From: Eutrigla gurnardus
Taxonomy: Eukaryota > Chordata > Actinopteri > Perciformes > Triglidae
Direction: 5' to 3'
Assembly: GCA_963514095.1 (NCBI GenBank)
Contig: OY741285.1
Span: forward strand, 15,579,320 to 15,643,319
DNA: 64,000 bases
The notes under the pieces: model-generated
Told to the model about the DNA's origin: nothing
Seen by the model: only the letters and a program-made list of their open reading frames with translations
Database searches by the model: none
Part shown: in pieces, positions 1-12,115 of the stretch
Layout: each line of letters begins with the position of its first letter
Position numbering within the stretch: the stretch's first letter is position 1
Program-made: the position numbers and the translations under genes

Positions 1-274
1 TGCAACTTAAAACTACATATTAACATCATGATGAGGCTCATAGAAGAAGCCCTAGGGTGATGGTGTTCAGTGTGATGTTTCAGCGCCACCTAGTGCTGCT
101 TCACTACAACTACACAAAGTTTTCTCCTAAATAAGTTTCCAGTCATGAAGCAAAACATTTAAAAATATATATATATATTTTCGCTGAGGAGCAAAATAAC
201 AGATCTGAAGGCCGAGACCTACTCTACTAATACATGTACGTATACTAATACTACTAATGCACAAGCTCTGATAC

Positions 275-400
275 CTGCTGGTTGAAGCTGAGAGACTGAG
301 GATGAAGAGCGGAGGTACGACATGATGGAGCTTCTCCAGCTGCAGACTGACTTGTGAAGAGTCCAGGTTCTGGTCTCCATCCAGGTCACAAGTTAACGGT
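275..400 (-). CDS. Possible internal exon of an unidentified minus-strand gene
   Basis: On the minus strand this 126-nt segment is bounded by a strong pyrimidine tract ending TTACAG and by a CAG|GTATCA donor. Only one frame is open. It reads PLTCDLDGDQNLDSSQ, then a Leu/Ser-rich stretch ending SASTSR. The exon is symmetric (two bases of a codon carried in and out). I do not recognise the protein; the Asp-rich start recalls calcium-loop or FG-GAP-like sequence, which is only a resemblance. No partner exon is visible in the window. It could be a chance pairing of splice-like sites. Confidence 0.35.
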
Positions 401-589
401 CTGTAAGAGAAGAGTGGGATAAACATCAGTGTATCACAGTCGACAACCTGTTCACAGTTTATACATTTAACTATCTGTATATCACAGTCAGATTTGATTT
501 CCCTATATTTTATTTATTCTAATTAGATTTTACTTGCCCAACTTGTTTTATACATATTTGCATGTTGGACAGAGGATGGGATCTAAGAG

Positions 590-915
590 TTTCATCACTA
601 CAGTAACAGTACAAATACTTTGTTACTGTACTTAGTTTTCAGGTATCTGTACTAAACTTTTTACTTTCCCTCTCTGCGTTTTAAAACAAATACTTTCTCC
701 TCCTCACATTTTCAAAACAGGCTTGTTACTTTAGTTGTAATGCATTTGAGGGGAATTATCGATGATTCAGTTAGCCTTTTAAAAAACCAGTCAGTGGAAA
801 TGTCCTGCATAGAAATACTTTTATTTTATACTTTAAATACATTTCAGAGCTGTACTTTTTCACTGAGTAAAGAAGTTGAATCAGTACTTCTACTTGAGTA
901 AAGAACATCTGTACT
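590..915. mobile_element. Non-autonomous DNA-transposon remnant (stepwise TACT/AGTA-rich teleost family)
   Basis: The stretch carries motifs such as ACAAATACTTTGTTACTGTA, CAGGTATCTGTACT and TACTTCTACTTGAGTAAAG, familiar from an abundant teleost DNA-transposon-derived repeat. Related fragments, some inverted, occur near 2,480-2,530, 38,515-38,620, 44,130-44,210 and 57,470-57,560. No target duplication is recognisable. Family assignment is from memory of the motif. Confidence 0.5.
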
Positions 916-1019
916 TTTGACACATCTGGCTAATACACACTCAAGAATATGTAATATGTACATATAGTTACACACAACTGTGATCCCTATAATAATAAAT
1001 GCTGCTTACACATTAATAC

Positions 1020-1020
<1 letters not shown>

Positions 1021-1068
<48 letters not shown>

Positions 1069-1070
1069 TG
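1021..1070. repeat. (AAT)n microsatellite
   Basis: About 16 uninterrupted TAA/AAT triplets. Confidence 0.95.
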
Positions 1071-1304
1071 CTATAATATTTAATACTATCAGAGGCTGTT
1101 GATGAGTACTTGGGTACTTTTATTGTAGTAATTGTACATGGCAGTATTGTGCTGCTTTTGCCTCAGTAACCTGTACACACAAGTAAAGACAAAATGGAAT
1201 TTGGTGACGCATCAACTGAAGCCAACAAAACACATGAAAAACATTGACATGGTAAATATTGTTGAGGTGAGCTGAACAGCAGTAAATATTTAATAAATTG
1301 TTTA

Positions 1305-1718
1305 TATATTCCAGAAGTGTATTTGTGAGGTCACACACTGATGTTGGAGGGAAGGCCTGGCTCTCAGTCTCCACTCTAATTCATCCCAAAGGTGTTCTAT
1401 CGGGTTGAGGTCAGGACTCTGTGCAGGCCAGTCAAGTTCATCCACACCAAACTCTCTCCTCCATGTCTTTATGGACCTTGCTTTGTGCTCTGGTGCACAG
1501 TCATGTTGGAACAGGAAGGAGCCGTCCCCAAACTGTTCCACAAAGTTGGGAGCATGGAATTGTCCAACATCTCTTGGTATGCTGAAGCATTCAGAGTTCC
1601 TTTCACTGGAACTAAGGGGCCAAGCCCAGCTCCTGAAAATAACCCCACACCATAATCCCCCTCCATCAAACGTTACACGTGGTGCAATGCAGTCAGACAA
1701 GTACCGTTGTCCTGGCAA
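1305..1718 (-). pseudogene. Tc1-like transposase, C-terminal DDE fragment
   Basis: This is the longest surviving open piece of the broken transposase. It begins within the central domain (PGQRYLSDCI) and continues through QHDCAPEHKA and SPDLNPIEHLWDEL, where the last catalytic acidic residues of Tc1 DDE/D enzymes lie. It then runs off the family homology into unrelated residues before its stop. The N-terminal DNA-binding half lies further along the minus-strand upstream direction in other frames and is interrupted by stops. A functional enzyme from this copy is not expected. Confidence 0.8.
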
Positions 1719-2350
1719 CCGCCAAACCCAGACTCGTCCATCAGATTGCCAGATGGAGAAGCGTGATTGGTCCCTTCAGAGAACGTCTCCACTGCTCTAG
1801 AGTCCAGTGGTGGCGTGCTTTACACCACAGCATCCGACACTTTGCATTGCACTTGCTGATGTATGGCTTGGATGCAGCTGATCGCCATGGAAACCCATTC
1901 CATGAAGCTCTCTACACTGTTCTTGAGATAATCTGAAGGCCACATGAAGTTTGGAGGTCTGTAGCGATTAACTCTGCAGAAAGTTGGTGACCTCTGTGCA
2001 GTATGTGCCTCAGCATCCGCTGACCCCGCTCCATCATTTTACCTGGTCTACCACTTCTTGGCTGAGTTGCTGTCGTTCCCAATCACTTCCACTTTGCTCT
2101 AATCCCACTGACAGTTGACTGTGGAATATTTAGGAGGGAGGACATTTCCCGACTAGACTTGTTGCACAGGTGGCATCCTATCACAGTACCACGCTGGAAT
2201 TCACTGAGCTCCTGAGAGCGACCCATTCTTTCATGTTTGTAGAAACAGTCTGCATGCATAGGTGCTGCTTTTATACACCTGTGGCCATGGAAGTGATTGG
2301 AACACCTGATTTATATTATTTGAATGGGTGAGTGAATACTGTGTGTAGTG
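1335..2350 (-). mobile_element. Degenerate Tc1/mariner-like transposon copy
   Basis: Read on the minus strand, the segment runs from a start-like MGRSQELSEF block (near 2,230) through a helix-turn-helix-like N-terminus to the catalytic C-terminal block. That block contains the motif SPDLNPIEHLWDELEWRLRA (near 1,350-1,410), diagnostic of Tc1-type DDE transposases. The right edge resembles Tc1 ends (ATGGGTGAGTGAATACTGTG). Several in-frame stops and frame changes split the reading frame, so it is inactive. Exact terminal repeats were not resolved and both edges are approximate. Confidence 0.85.
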
Positions 2351-2359
2351 TGTGTGATA

Positions 2360-3555
2360 TCTTATTTAATAAATCCAACACGTTTTCATTTTTAAAATGG
2401 TGAAGTGCGGTGTGGTGAAGTAGAAAGTGCAATATTTTCCCTGAGATGAAGTCGAGTAGCGAAGATTGAATGTTAAATTAAGTAAAATACAAGTACCTCA
2501 AAAGTAAAGAAAAGTACTGACTTACTTTGCTCCATAAGCAAATCACCCATTGAAATGACACAAAATGAAAGTTTTTTCTTCTACGTCTCCACCACAGTGT
2601 CTGTAGATTGATATGATACAGGATATAAGGTAAATGTAATATGAGGTGAAATGCATTGCTGTCTAACGTTATTTTATATTTTAGATCTTTATTTTAGCTG
2701 TTTTCCTATGAGCGTTAATAAAGGGAGTCTGAGATCTGAGTGTTAATGTGTGTGTATGTGTGTGGGTTTGGGTGTTCACTTTCTCAAGACAGATATTAAA
2801 AGAAAGTGACACCAACTGGGCCTACAGTCCAGCACATTATAGACATGTTATCATCTAAATAATTCATTAAAAAAGTGAAAACCCTGGTTGTGAATGTGGG
2901 GGGCGGTGGAATTCAAGAAATGTATAACATGAAATGTACTTAATAACTTTGCACCAATGTCAGACTGTGGATCTCCACATAAATATATTATATATCAATA
3001 ATAACGCCCCAACCCTAACCCTAATCTCTACTTCCACTCCTCTCTGGTCTCGTCAGCTCCAGTTTGAACTCCACTCTTATAAAGGAGAAGTATTCTCTTG
3101 TAGATCTCCTGTCCTACTTTGGGGTTAAATGATGGAGACACCCAAACCACCCAAATATCATCACCACCAGTAGCAACACAACGTGTTTAGCATTTGATGC
3201 AATACATCAAATGAAATAAAACACATTGAACAAACTCATTTGCAGCTATCTGCATCGTATGCATGTTTTTTGATCGTGCTGTGAGCTGCGGTGGGTCGTT
3301 TCTGAGTGAAGCCCCGAAGACGAGGCAGCAGAAATATGAGGTGTTTTTGCAGTGAGATTGCGTGAAAACACCGCAGGCTGGACTTTAAGTAGCTAGTATG
3401 CGACGGCACGTGCACGTCCCTCGTGTAGCCTCGCGGCAAAAGCGTCCGTTTATAAGTCAGACGGAGCTTGCGGAGACATTTTCCAATTAAAAACAACACA
3501 TTTCTTTGGATAATGAAGTTTCGTGATGTGAACTTTCGTCCCACATTTCCGCTGT
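2360..3555. other. Intergenic stretch without a supported gene
   Basis: AT-rich sequence with a short TACT/AGTA transposon fragment (about 2,480-2,530), a GTGTGTATGTGTGTGG run (about 2,745-2,765) and a short CCCTAA-like run near 3,009-3,022. No exon with convincing splice sites was found. Confidence 0.6.
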
Positions 3556-3559
3556 ACGG

Positions 3560-3683
3560 GCATTCGCCGAGAGTGACGGCGGCGGGGAGCCAATGGGAAG
3601 CCGCGAATGGACGCGACGACCAATAGGAACGCGCGGAGGGGCGGTTGTTATCAAGTCGAAACGGTTAGTAACAGGACAAGCAG
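3560..3683 (+). promoter_or_regulatory. CpG-rich CCAAT/GC-box promoter with candidate non-coding first exon
   Basis: An abruptly GC- and CpG-rich block contains two CCAAT boxes (GCCAATGGGA near 3,588 and ACCAATAGGA near 3,620) and a GC box (GGGGCGG near 3,638). It ends in a near-perfect splice donor, CAG|GTAAGTA, at 3,683/3,684. This is the composition of a housekeeping promoter transcribing rightwards. The best guess is an alternative upstream promoter of kansl1; a divergent or separate gene is possible. The transcription start is not resolved. Confidence 0.6.
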
Positions 3684-4292
3684 GTAAGTAAGATTTTTGT
3701 CTTATTTTTCTCAAAACTAACAAACGCGCCACTTGTCGGCGAAGCGACTTCGGTTGCGTTAAACTATCCGCTGTTCGCTTTGAGCGGGTTAGATTTTTTC
3801 AACGCACTTTTTCTGCCAAACGGGCAAAAAAAGAAAAAGAAAACGGCAGTCATTGAGAAGTCAGTATGGGATCGGGAAGCAAACAAGCTAGTTTAGCGTT
3901 AGCTTAGTCCGCTAGCTAACTTGGGCTGTTATTGGCCGTTAGCTTACTACGTCAAACATTAGCCGGGGCTAACATTAGCTAGCTGATAGAAACTACTGTT
4001 AATTGTATCACCAAAATAAATCGCTGTCAGCACATTATTGGGTGCGACTAGTCAACAAAGAGCCCCCCCTTAGTAACTTACTCTTATATTCCTCAACTCG
4101 GTGTTACTATTAGTCCACATGTAAAACTTTTTCATTATACATTTGCGATGATAACGTCCGCTGTAGGTTAACGTTAGCCCGGTTAGCGCTAGCATGCCAG
4201 CTGGACGTAAAATAGTCAAGTTAAGTTAGCAACTAAAACCACCCGAAGTGTTTGAATAAGATCAAACTAATGCTTTTTTGTTCGTTTTTTAG

Positions 4293-4375
4293 GTGTTATG
4301 TTACCTCCACGCGCACTAACTTGGATTATGGCCCCTCGGATTATTGAATGGAGCATCTCAACAATGGAGTTAAAG
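4293..4375 (+). other. Candidate non-coding exon after the distal promoter
   Basis: A T-rich tract ending TTTTTTAG precedes this 83-nt block, and it ends AAAG|GTATTT, so it looks like a small internal exon for transcripts from the 3.6-kb promoter. Spliced to the kansl1 acceptor at 10,645, its two ATGs (4,329 and 4,348) read out of frame with KANSL1. The second stops after MEHLNNGVKGCPQVGQ, so they would act as upstream ORFs. It could instead belong to an unrecognised gene. Confidence 0.4.
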
Positions 4376-7280
4376 GTATTTATTAAGAGCAGTTGTCATT
4401 ATTATTGTTGTGTGAAGCCTGTGCGACGTCATGATGCTCTGAGTTGGTAACTACGACAGCGGTGAGATTGTGAGTGTCCCATGTCGGGGTGCCCGGCTGG
4501 CCTTTCACCCGGGAAGGAGGCGCATACGGTGCATCTTATCAGGGTCGTTCAGGTCCGACTGGGAGGGGAGTTGAAACGATGCTGATGGATAACATGTCCC
4601 ATAACAAAGTGTGGGGTGTAAGGCCTCTTGAATCCCCCTGGAGGAGCTGGAGGATGATGGAAGTACCTTTTGCGCAGCCTGTTGCTCTCCTGAAAGAAGA
4701 TGGATCCCCCCCCCCCCCCTTTTTTTTTTAGTCCTTCACATTCACACACATATGTGCGCACACATGAATAATCACTTATAATTTATGATAATGCATGTTC
4801 ACTATGGTAGCCCGATCGTACACAGAGATTGTGTATGACCTGTCTGAAGTAAGACGTTTATTTGCATCTAAATGCAACAAAACTTTCCTGGGAAAATCCT
4901 CCAGTGCACAGAAAGTAATAAACGGCTGTTTATTTAAAAGGTATAGAAGTTTAAAAAGTCACCAAATGGAAATGTTAAAACAGGTGATTTACTGAAGCAA
5001 TTTGAACTCCCTCAACATGGAATGCACATCCCTTATCTTTGGGATGTGCAGTTTAAAACGTATATTAATAATAACTCATCTAAAAGGAGTAAATAGCATA
5101 TGTCCCACCACTGCCACACCATAACGTCATGCTGTATTCATAATAAATCCCAGCAAATACTGAACATGATGCAACTGATGTTGCAGTTCCTCAGGTGAGA
5201 TATCAGTGTCACTAATATGACAGATTTTGTAGCTAAATATATTTAATTCTTATCCGTGAAGGCTAGCTACATGCTGTTAAATAAACTCTTCTTTATTATT
5301 AAATTAAATTAGTGCTAAATTCAAGGCCTCATACGTATGCAATAACACTGCCATGTCTACTTTCTAGTTGTCAGGGAATGGACATGCGTATAGCAATACC
5401 TGTACAATTTAATACAACCGCCCATCAAGTAGTTCCCAATTTAAAAAACAAAAACATTTTTGCATTAATGCAATAATCATTATAATGCTGCTTGTGTTTG
5501 GACAGCATTTAACATACACAGACGTTTTTAGTATTAGAGATTTTAAAACGATACCCAGCCGTATTCTACCACGCAATTTGTGGTGTTGCTGTATTCTGAG
5601 AATATTATTATTATTATTATTATTATTACATCTTAATCCTCTACAACGCGATCATCGAGCTACAGCTTCAAATGACCTATCACCAACCTCTGACACGGAC
5701 TGAACAAAACGTCTTAAATATTTTATTTGTATCTCTTTGTAAACTCTTCAGTGGACTCCTGTGCAAATCCACACATTTCCCCAACATTTATGAAATGTTC
5801 AGCACTCCCCTGTTTACCTCATCAAGTGAGGTAAATCTTTTCATTGACTAGTAATCAATGTAGGTCAAGTAGTTGTTCAAAATGACAGCGACATCTAGTG
5901 TTCAAACTAAGAAATGCAATGTATGCACAGTGCAAGTTATTACAAATAATATGCTTAAGCCATATTGTTCTTTAAAGAAAAGAGATATTGCTCATTGCCG
6001 TTGGGTACAGGTAGTAGAATAGATATGAATACTCAGTTTTCAGATATGTCTTTACTGTCTTAGTAAGGTGTGTAGGTTGCGTGGTAGGTTATGCACAAAT
6101 TTTGTCTGATTATGGTGCTTCTCCATATTTTTGTTGAGACTTTAGAATTATCTTACATAACTATGATGCTGCAGTTTGTGGTGTTGTATTATAAAACATC
6201 TTAATCCACAGCCTCAAATGACCAATTACCAACCTCTTGACACAGAGTAAACAAAACAAAATCTCAGAGGCTGATGTTTTTAATTGAATTACAGTGCAGA
6301 GAACAATGTAGCTGTAGTTTAGTTTGTACACATTTTTCTTATTTGGTGCTTTCAGCCCTGCTTTTACACATAATGTTGGTGGTGTATTATTAGTATTTAC
6401 ACGGGTCAGTGACTTTCTGGAATATCAGGGAATTGTAAAATCTTGTTTTTCGGACAGGGAAAGGGAATCTGAGAATTTTGTTTGTAGCATGTTTAAATTT
6501 GAGTTGCCATTTATCAAAATGTAATATTTTCCCACGCTGTATTTTAATTTACCGGGTTATTTAATGATTTCCCTCCTGTTTCGTAGAGTGGTTGTTATGG
6601 TTACATTGATTTCCAGGGACAATTTAGCACACGTCAACAACAAATAACAGAGTAATTGTGCACCGTTCAAGCAGTGGAAACTTTAGGTTTTGTTCTCAAA
6701 GCTCACAAATTAATGTGTTTACAATGCCAAGGCTGCTTCTTGTTGTTCAACACAAAGATTGCCTGTTTTTACCTTCATTATGAGGCCTGGAGATTCAACT
6801 CTTTAGTCGGTGAAAGTCAGGGAATTTGACTTGGAATGAGAACCCTGTATTATATGTATATTATAGCTGAATATAACAAGTCCTGCACCTTCACAGAGGT
6901 GTTGCAGTAGGAGGAGGATCTGGTTCCTGGTAGAAGGGGGGTCTCCTTTCAAGAAAACATGGAACATGGTGATCACTTTTATTATTATTCAGCCATTTAG
7001 AAGACGAGTGACTGTGTGTACAGCTGCTGCATGGATAAGAGCCATGTGGTTCAAGCATGATAGCGTATTTACTGCAGGTATCACGCATGTAACCGTGCTA
7101 ATGTTTCCAGTTCAACCCGCAGCAGCAGCTTCATCGCGGCGTCTGAACTCGCGCTAAAGTGACATTGCGCTATGTTGTTTTTCTGGTAGACAATGCCCTC
7201 CTGTGGTGTCTTCTTTTGAGCTTTTCTGTCGTTTCTTATCTGCCCTTTACTCTAGTGGTGAGTATGAGAAATGTCTCCCG
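4376..7280. other. Intron or intergenic stretch, no gene seen
   Basis: Mostly AT-rich unique-looking sequence with a C13/T9 run at 4,708-4,730 and a short (ATT)n run near 5,606-5,630. No exon-like block with paired splice sites was found. Confidence 0.6.
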
Positions 7281-7287
7281 CCTACCA

Positions 7288-7289
7288 GC

Positions 7290-7330
<41 letters not shown>

Positions 7331-7360
7331 ACACGCACGCACGCACACACACACACAGCC
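7288..7360. repeat. (CA)n microsatellite upstream of the kansl1 promoter
   Basis: A CA tract of about 35 nt is followed by CACGCACG variants, directly before the CpG-rich first-exon region. Confidence 0.9.
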
Positions 7361-7379
7361 CTCCTATGTTTGTCAGACT

Positions 7380-7853
7380 CAAATCCGAGGGAGAGGAGCT
7401 AGCCGCCATTTTCTAAGCGTCTCTCCCTAAAACGAGAGAAAAAGGCTCGCGACAAACCCACCGCCTGGATTACCCCTCCGTTTACTGAGAATCGTGTTTT
7501 TTGGTAAAGGATTACCGGGAAATCGCCTACATTTGACGTGAATCGGAGTAGAGCGAAGCGATTCGCGGCCTTGTCATTATATTCGCTGCTCGTTAGCGGC
7601 GAGGCGAAGCTAGCTGCTCGAGCAAGGTGTAGACCGTTGATTCGCCCATTCGCCTGAATCCGGAACGAGACCCGAAGCGGCTCCGTCAACTGGGCCTTTT
7701 CAGGGCCGATCTGGTTGCATTTTTTGTTGGATTATTTAATGGCATAGGGATCGATTCGAGTTTTTTTGTGTGTTAGGACCCTTGTTTTTTTCCCACTTAA
7801 ACTGCAGGGGATTGTTGCCGAAATTCCCTCGGATAGTGCAACCTCGTCACGTG
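7380..7853 (+). promoter_or_regulatory. kansl1: kansl1 proximal promoter and non-coding exon 1
   Basis: A CpG-rich block contains a YY1-type element, AGCCGCCATTTT (about 7,401-7,412), typical of sites at or just after transcription starts. It continues as GC-rich sequence to a donor-like GTG|GTAGGTT at 7,853/7,854. No long coding frame starts here. A three-codon upstream ORF (ATG GCA TAG) lies at 7,739-7,747. The likely splice partner is the acceptor at 10,644, which precedes the coding start. The TSS is inferred, not mapped. Confidence 0.65.
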
Positions 7854-10179
7854 GTAGGTTCCTCCTTTTTCTTTGTTAGCGAGCTAGCTAGACTGGCAGG
7901 GTCTACTCCCAACTTCTCTGCTCCCTGACATATGTGCATTAATGTAACCCCGCTGGTTTGATCGCCCACGAGCGTGTTCAAAGCACGGTCACTCGCAACA
8001 ACAGGCCCCGTCTGTATTTATTTCCTCCGTCTAATTGCAATGCACACCATGTCTCCACTTTTGCAATAGGGTCTTAAAGATAAGTTGTGATCCACAACGA
8101 GTGGGCTTCTGACCACATTCGTTGTGTTGCATCACCTGGATTTAACCCTGCTGTTAACCCGTGTGTTGCCCCCTTTTTAAAAACGTATTATACACATTAC
8201 TTTGGGCGTTATTGGCTAGAAGTATCGCCGAGGTTCGCGTGGGTTACGTAGTCGGCAACTAACATGTTTACTTGCCTAGTGAGGTTTGCGTAAAGCGTTC
8301 ACCAAAATCTAATATCGCTAAACTGGTGCTACTTTAACGAAAGGTGTAAAAAGAACAAGAGACCTAATGTGATGAGGGTTAGATGGCGTTTCATTGCGGT
8401 TTGGGCTTCCTCGAGCAGGTTGTGTGTTTCTTGCATCAGCAGCGTTTTCTCCCCTCCGAGCTAACGTTAGCCAGAAGCACATTTAATGTGCATGTACTGT
8501 ATAAGAGTGACTCGTTTTTTAGTGAGATGTTTATCTTGTCTGTTCATGTGGAGATCCGTGTTTTTCCTTCCTACCGCCGCGGCTCGCTGATACAAAACAG
8601 CGCTGATGTTAATGTGGGTTTTCTTGCGGAAGCTGGTAACAAGATAACGAAACGACGTTATTACACTCGCGTACATCTACATTCCGATTTTAAAATGTAC
8701 ATTGTGTTGTTGTAAACACCAGGAAGGCATTTTTGGTGATTACGTTATGGTTGGCTAACGTTTGATGTGGACGTTTTTTGTCGCATCTCTTAGCTTAACA
8801 GCTCACAGAGATACTGGTGTTTACATTAACGTCCACCAGCGTTACTTGTTTAATTTGCCCCCATCGGAGCATGAACGAGTCCGGTGTGTTTGGAGCGGAA
8901 TGGGCGGTTTTTAGCTAGATGAATCGCATTGCATAATCTGCTTCGGAAATACCAACATGGCGTAGTGCGCGCTGACTAGAAACTGCGGTGAAATACTGAG
9001 CCCCCATTCATCTGACCCTGCAGACGATACGCGGAGATGCAGCTCTCCCTTTATCTTGTATTATTTGAAGGGAGGCTTTATTCTTTTTTTCAAAGTTTGA
9101 TATACAGAGAGTCGATGTGAACGAGACCACTGAGTCAATACTCCGCCTCAACCACTGTATTGTTCTCTTTTACATTTTTAATATTAGCATCATTCTGCTG
9201 GTAATCGCTCCTGGGGAAATTGGGGAAGGTGTAATGGGTTCAGCTGAAATTGACACAGGAACGGGAGTCAGGATGACATCATGTGCTTCAGACTAATGCC
9301 GGGGCCTAAATCCACCTACTTAGACCGCCTGTGTGGACTCCTGCTGCACACTGACCTACCAGGGCACATGTAGGGCAGTGGGGTTCGAACCGTTTGCATT
9401 GGCTTTTCCCCTACATCTTCCTTCTCACCGGAATCACAGAATTTAATTGTAATGCATATTCCTTAAAGAGGAGCCTTGTGAGTAAATGACAATTAAGACT
9501 TGTTCACACATGCATGGGTGTAGTGGGAATTATTTATTGGCTTTGCAGGAAGCAGCTCAGATGTCTGCTGTTATTCCATGTATATCGTTAGCATCTCACT
9601 CACCAAGGTCAGTGCATACCAATCATTTTTGGTATGAATTAATGTGAGTCTTTGACGAGGGACAGTGGATGTTGGACAACATTTTCTGGAATTTCGATAG
9701 AATCAAGTGAACGTCTGAATGCTATCAAATGTTCCTCCTCTTCATCTCAAGTGTTTTCTGTGGTCCCTTTTTGTAGGGTTCATTTTTAGCGACACTTCGA
9801 ACCAGTAGGCCAAACGAAATGTCAGTGAGTCACCAGTTAATTTGATTAGGACTGTAACTTGATTAGTCGAACACATTTACTGTTGTTTTGTTTTTAAATC
9901 GGTGTATATAAGACTTGTAATGGTATTAGTGCATTTTCATTGATCATATCTGGTACCAAATGTTTTGGAAATGCTACTTTCTTTTTTTCATGTTAGTAAT
10001 TTTCCACTCTCTAGAAGGTTACAGAACCTGTAGTGCAAGTATTTAAGTTGAAGCTTTTATTGTACAGCCTGCCTTCACGTTGCTTATTTATAATTCATAT
10101 ATATATATATGTGTGTGTGTATATATACGTGTGTGTGTATGTTTGTATGTATGTGTGTGTGTGTGTATGTATATATGTA

Positions 10180-10262
<83 letters not shown>

Positions 10263-10644
10263 TCATTTATGTACATTATACGTAGTTTATTGAAGTTGTA
10301 TATTATTTGCTGCATTTCATTATACATAGCCTATGAAGTTGTCTGTCCGTATGAACTTAATTTCCTTCACAAATACAAATTCGATTTTTGGTAGAGCTGA
10401 CTGTTTAATTATTGAATCAGTATTTAAATATGTTGTAGATAGTGTCTATGCATTTGTTTACACTATGTGGTCCATCACTGTACAAGGATGTGAATGTTAC
10501 CTGGGAATTGATAGGAAAATGTCTCCGCCCAACATCCTCTCACATCATCTCGGATCATAATTTGATTTTGAGTTCATTAGACCACATTGTTAAACTTATT
10601 TATTGTCTCCCCTTCTGTCTTTATTTTCTCTCCTTTCTCTTCAG
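7854..10644 (+). other. kansl1: kansl1 intron 1
   Basis: No coding exon is seen. The first kilobase stays fairly CpG-rich (promoter shoulder). From about 10,096 to 10,263 it holds a compound microsatellite. It ends in a clear pyrimidine tract, CTCCTTTCTCTTCAG. Confidence 0.7.
10096..10263. repeat. Compound (TA)n/(TG)n microsatellite
   Basis: TA, TG/GTAT and CA blocks follow one another for about 165 nt, including an unbroken TA tract near 10,188-10,240. Open frames in this block on either strand encode only Tyr/Ile/Val/Cys strings and are artefacts. Confidence 0.95.
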
Positions 10645-10712
10645 GCTGTCCTCAGGTGGGGCAGTAAGCGGGTGGTGTGGAGCAGGCCGCGGTGCCCGTC
10701 CCTCTGCACTGC

Positions 10713-12115
10713 ATGGCTGCGATGGCGCCCGCTCTCACCGACGCCCCAGCCGAAGCTCACCACATCCGCTTCAAACTGGCTGCCCCATCCTCAAGTCTCT
10801 CACCGGCCAGTGCAGAGAACAACGGTAACGCCAGCAACATCCTCATCCATAGCAGCGGCCCCGCTAAGTGCAAGGCCGCGTCCGAAGATTGTCCTCTTGA
10901 CTTTTGTGGCGGCGACCAGGAACAGCAGCAACAGCAGCCTCAATCCGACTCTGTGGCTCAGGCCTCGGCCCTGGGAAAGCTCCAGCCACTGGTGGCTTCT
11001 TACCTATGCTCTGATGTGACACCTGTCCCTTCAACTAAGGAGTCAATCAAGCTGCAAGGAGTCCTTATCAAACAATCTGTGTTGAAAAGCCACAGAATAC
11101 TGCCCAGCTCCCTGCTTAACGGCGGAGGAGACTTCCTGTTGAGGAAGAGGCAGGCGATTGAACTTTCTGGCGGCCAGCTCAAAAGCCTCATGAGTGGCAG
11201 CACCAACGGAGGTGGTCAGCCCATGGCACCTGTCAATGGCCTGGCCAAGAAGCTGGTCACTATGTCTGGCCCTGGCTCTGTTGTGGCAGTGAATGGTGAC
11301 AAGCAGTCTGTCACCACAGACTCTCAGTCCCAGAACCTGCCCTTGGACTCCGAGACCTTGACGGCTACCTTGTCAGGGCATATCCCAGTGAAAGGAACCC
11401 TAAAACAGATACATTCCTCTGGGGTTTCTCAAAATACAGAGGGAAAGAACCTTAATCCACCAGTGCTACAGTCTAATGCACTCTCCCCCTATCCCCATGA
11501 CAACCCTAACCCCACCGAACAAGTGAATTTGGAGGAGGCTGATCCCTACACGTCTACCAGTCAGCCACATAGTTCTGATGGGGAGAGACCAGGTAGCAGC
11601 CAGCAGGGCTCCCCATCTTGCACACCTGCACCACAGCCTCCTCTACCCTGTACTTCTTCCTCGGACAGCCTTGATGCTCATGTTAAGGAGCGCACCCTTC
11701 TCAATAGCAGCCGCCAATCGGAGATTGAAAGCCGACTGCGGCGCCTGCGCAAACGTCTTCAAGTTGTACAGGCGAAGCAGGTGGAGCGGCACATTCAACA
11801 GCAGCTGGGCGGTTTCTTGGACTCGGCTCTCAACCGGCTTGTGGCCAGTAACCGCAAATCGGAGACTGCAACCCCTACAGCTACATGGAGGACTGGTCGC
11901 CACTCTTCCTCAAACAGAGACGGCCTCGGTCGTTTTCTGAAAAGCGGCTCCATGCCCTTGGAACTTGAGAGGCTGTATCTGAGTGGATCCGCCAACCTTC
12001 ATTCTGCAGAAAGCGCCTTTGACTCAGATGTAACAGAAAGTAGCTCTGGAGGGGACTCTGACCTGGAGGAGGAGGAGTTGACCAGAGTGGACATTGAGCA
12101 GAGGCACGTCAAAAT
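10713..12115 (+). CDS. kansl1: kansl1 coding exon 1 (residues 1-467)
   Basis: This large first coding exon (1,403 nt) follows the acceptor at 10,644 (an alternative AG lies at 10,653-10,654). It encodes the conserved N-terminus, the GKLQPLVASYLCSDVT block, a long low-complexity Ser/Pro-rich middle, the basic helix RLRRLRKRLQVVQAKQVERH and the acidic AFDSDVTESSSGGDSD segment. It ends RHVK plus two bases at AAAAT|GTAAGT. Reading past the donor gives a false stop one codon later. Confidence 0.96.

Noticed and set aside
1392..1936. Plus-strand open frames over the Tc1 copy
   Set aside because: They are antisense to the transposase fragment and have no family resemblance.
3009..3022. Telomere-like CCCTAA units
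   Set aside because: Only about two units, too short to be an interstitial telomere tract.
4348..4375. MEHLNNGVK as the start of a new protein
   Set aside because: No convincing second coding exon was found; joined to the kansl1 acceptor it stops after seven more codons. Kept only as a uORF-bearing exon.
10033..10394. Long open frames in both strands with Tyr/Ile/Val/Cys strings
   Set aside because: They lie in a (TA)n/(TG)n microsatellite, which is open in several frames by composition alone.
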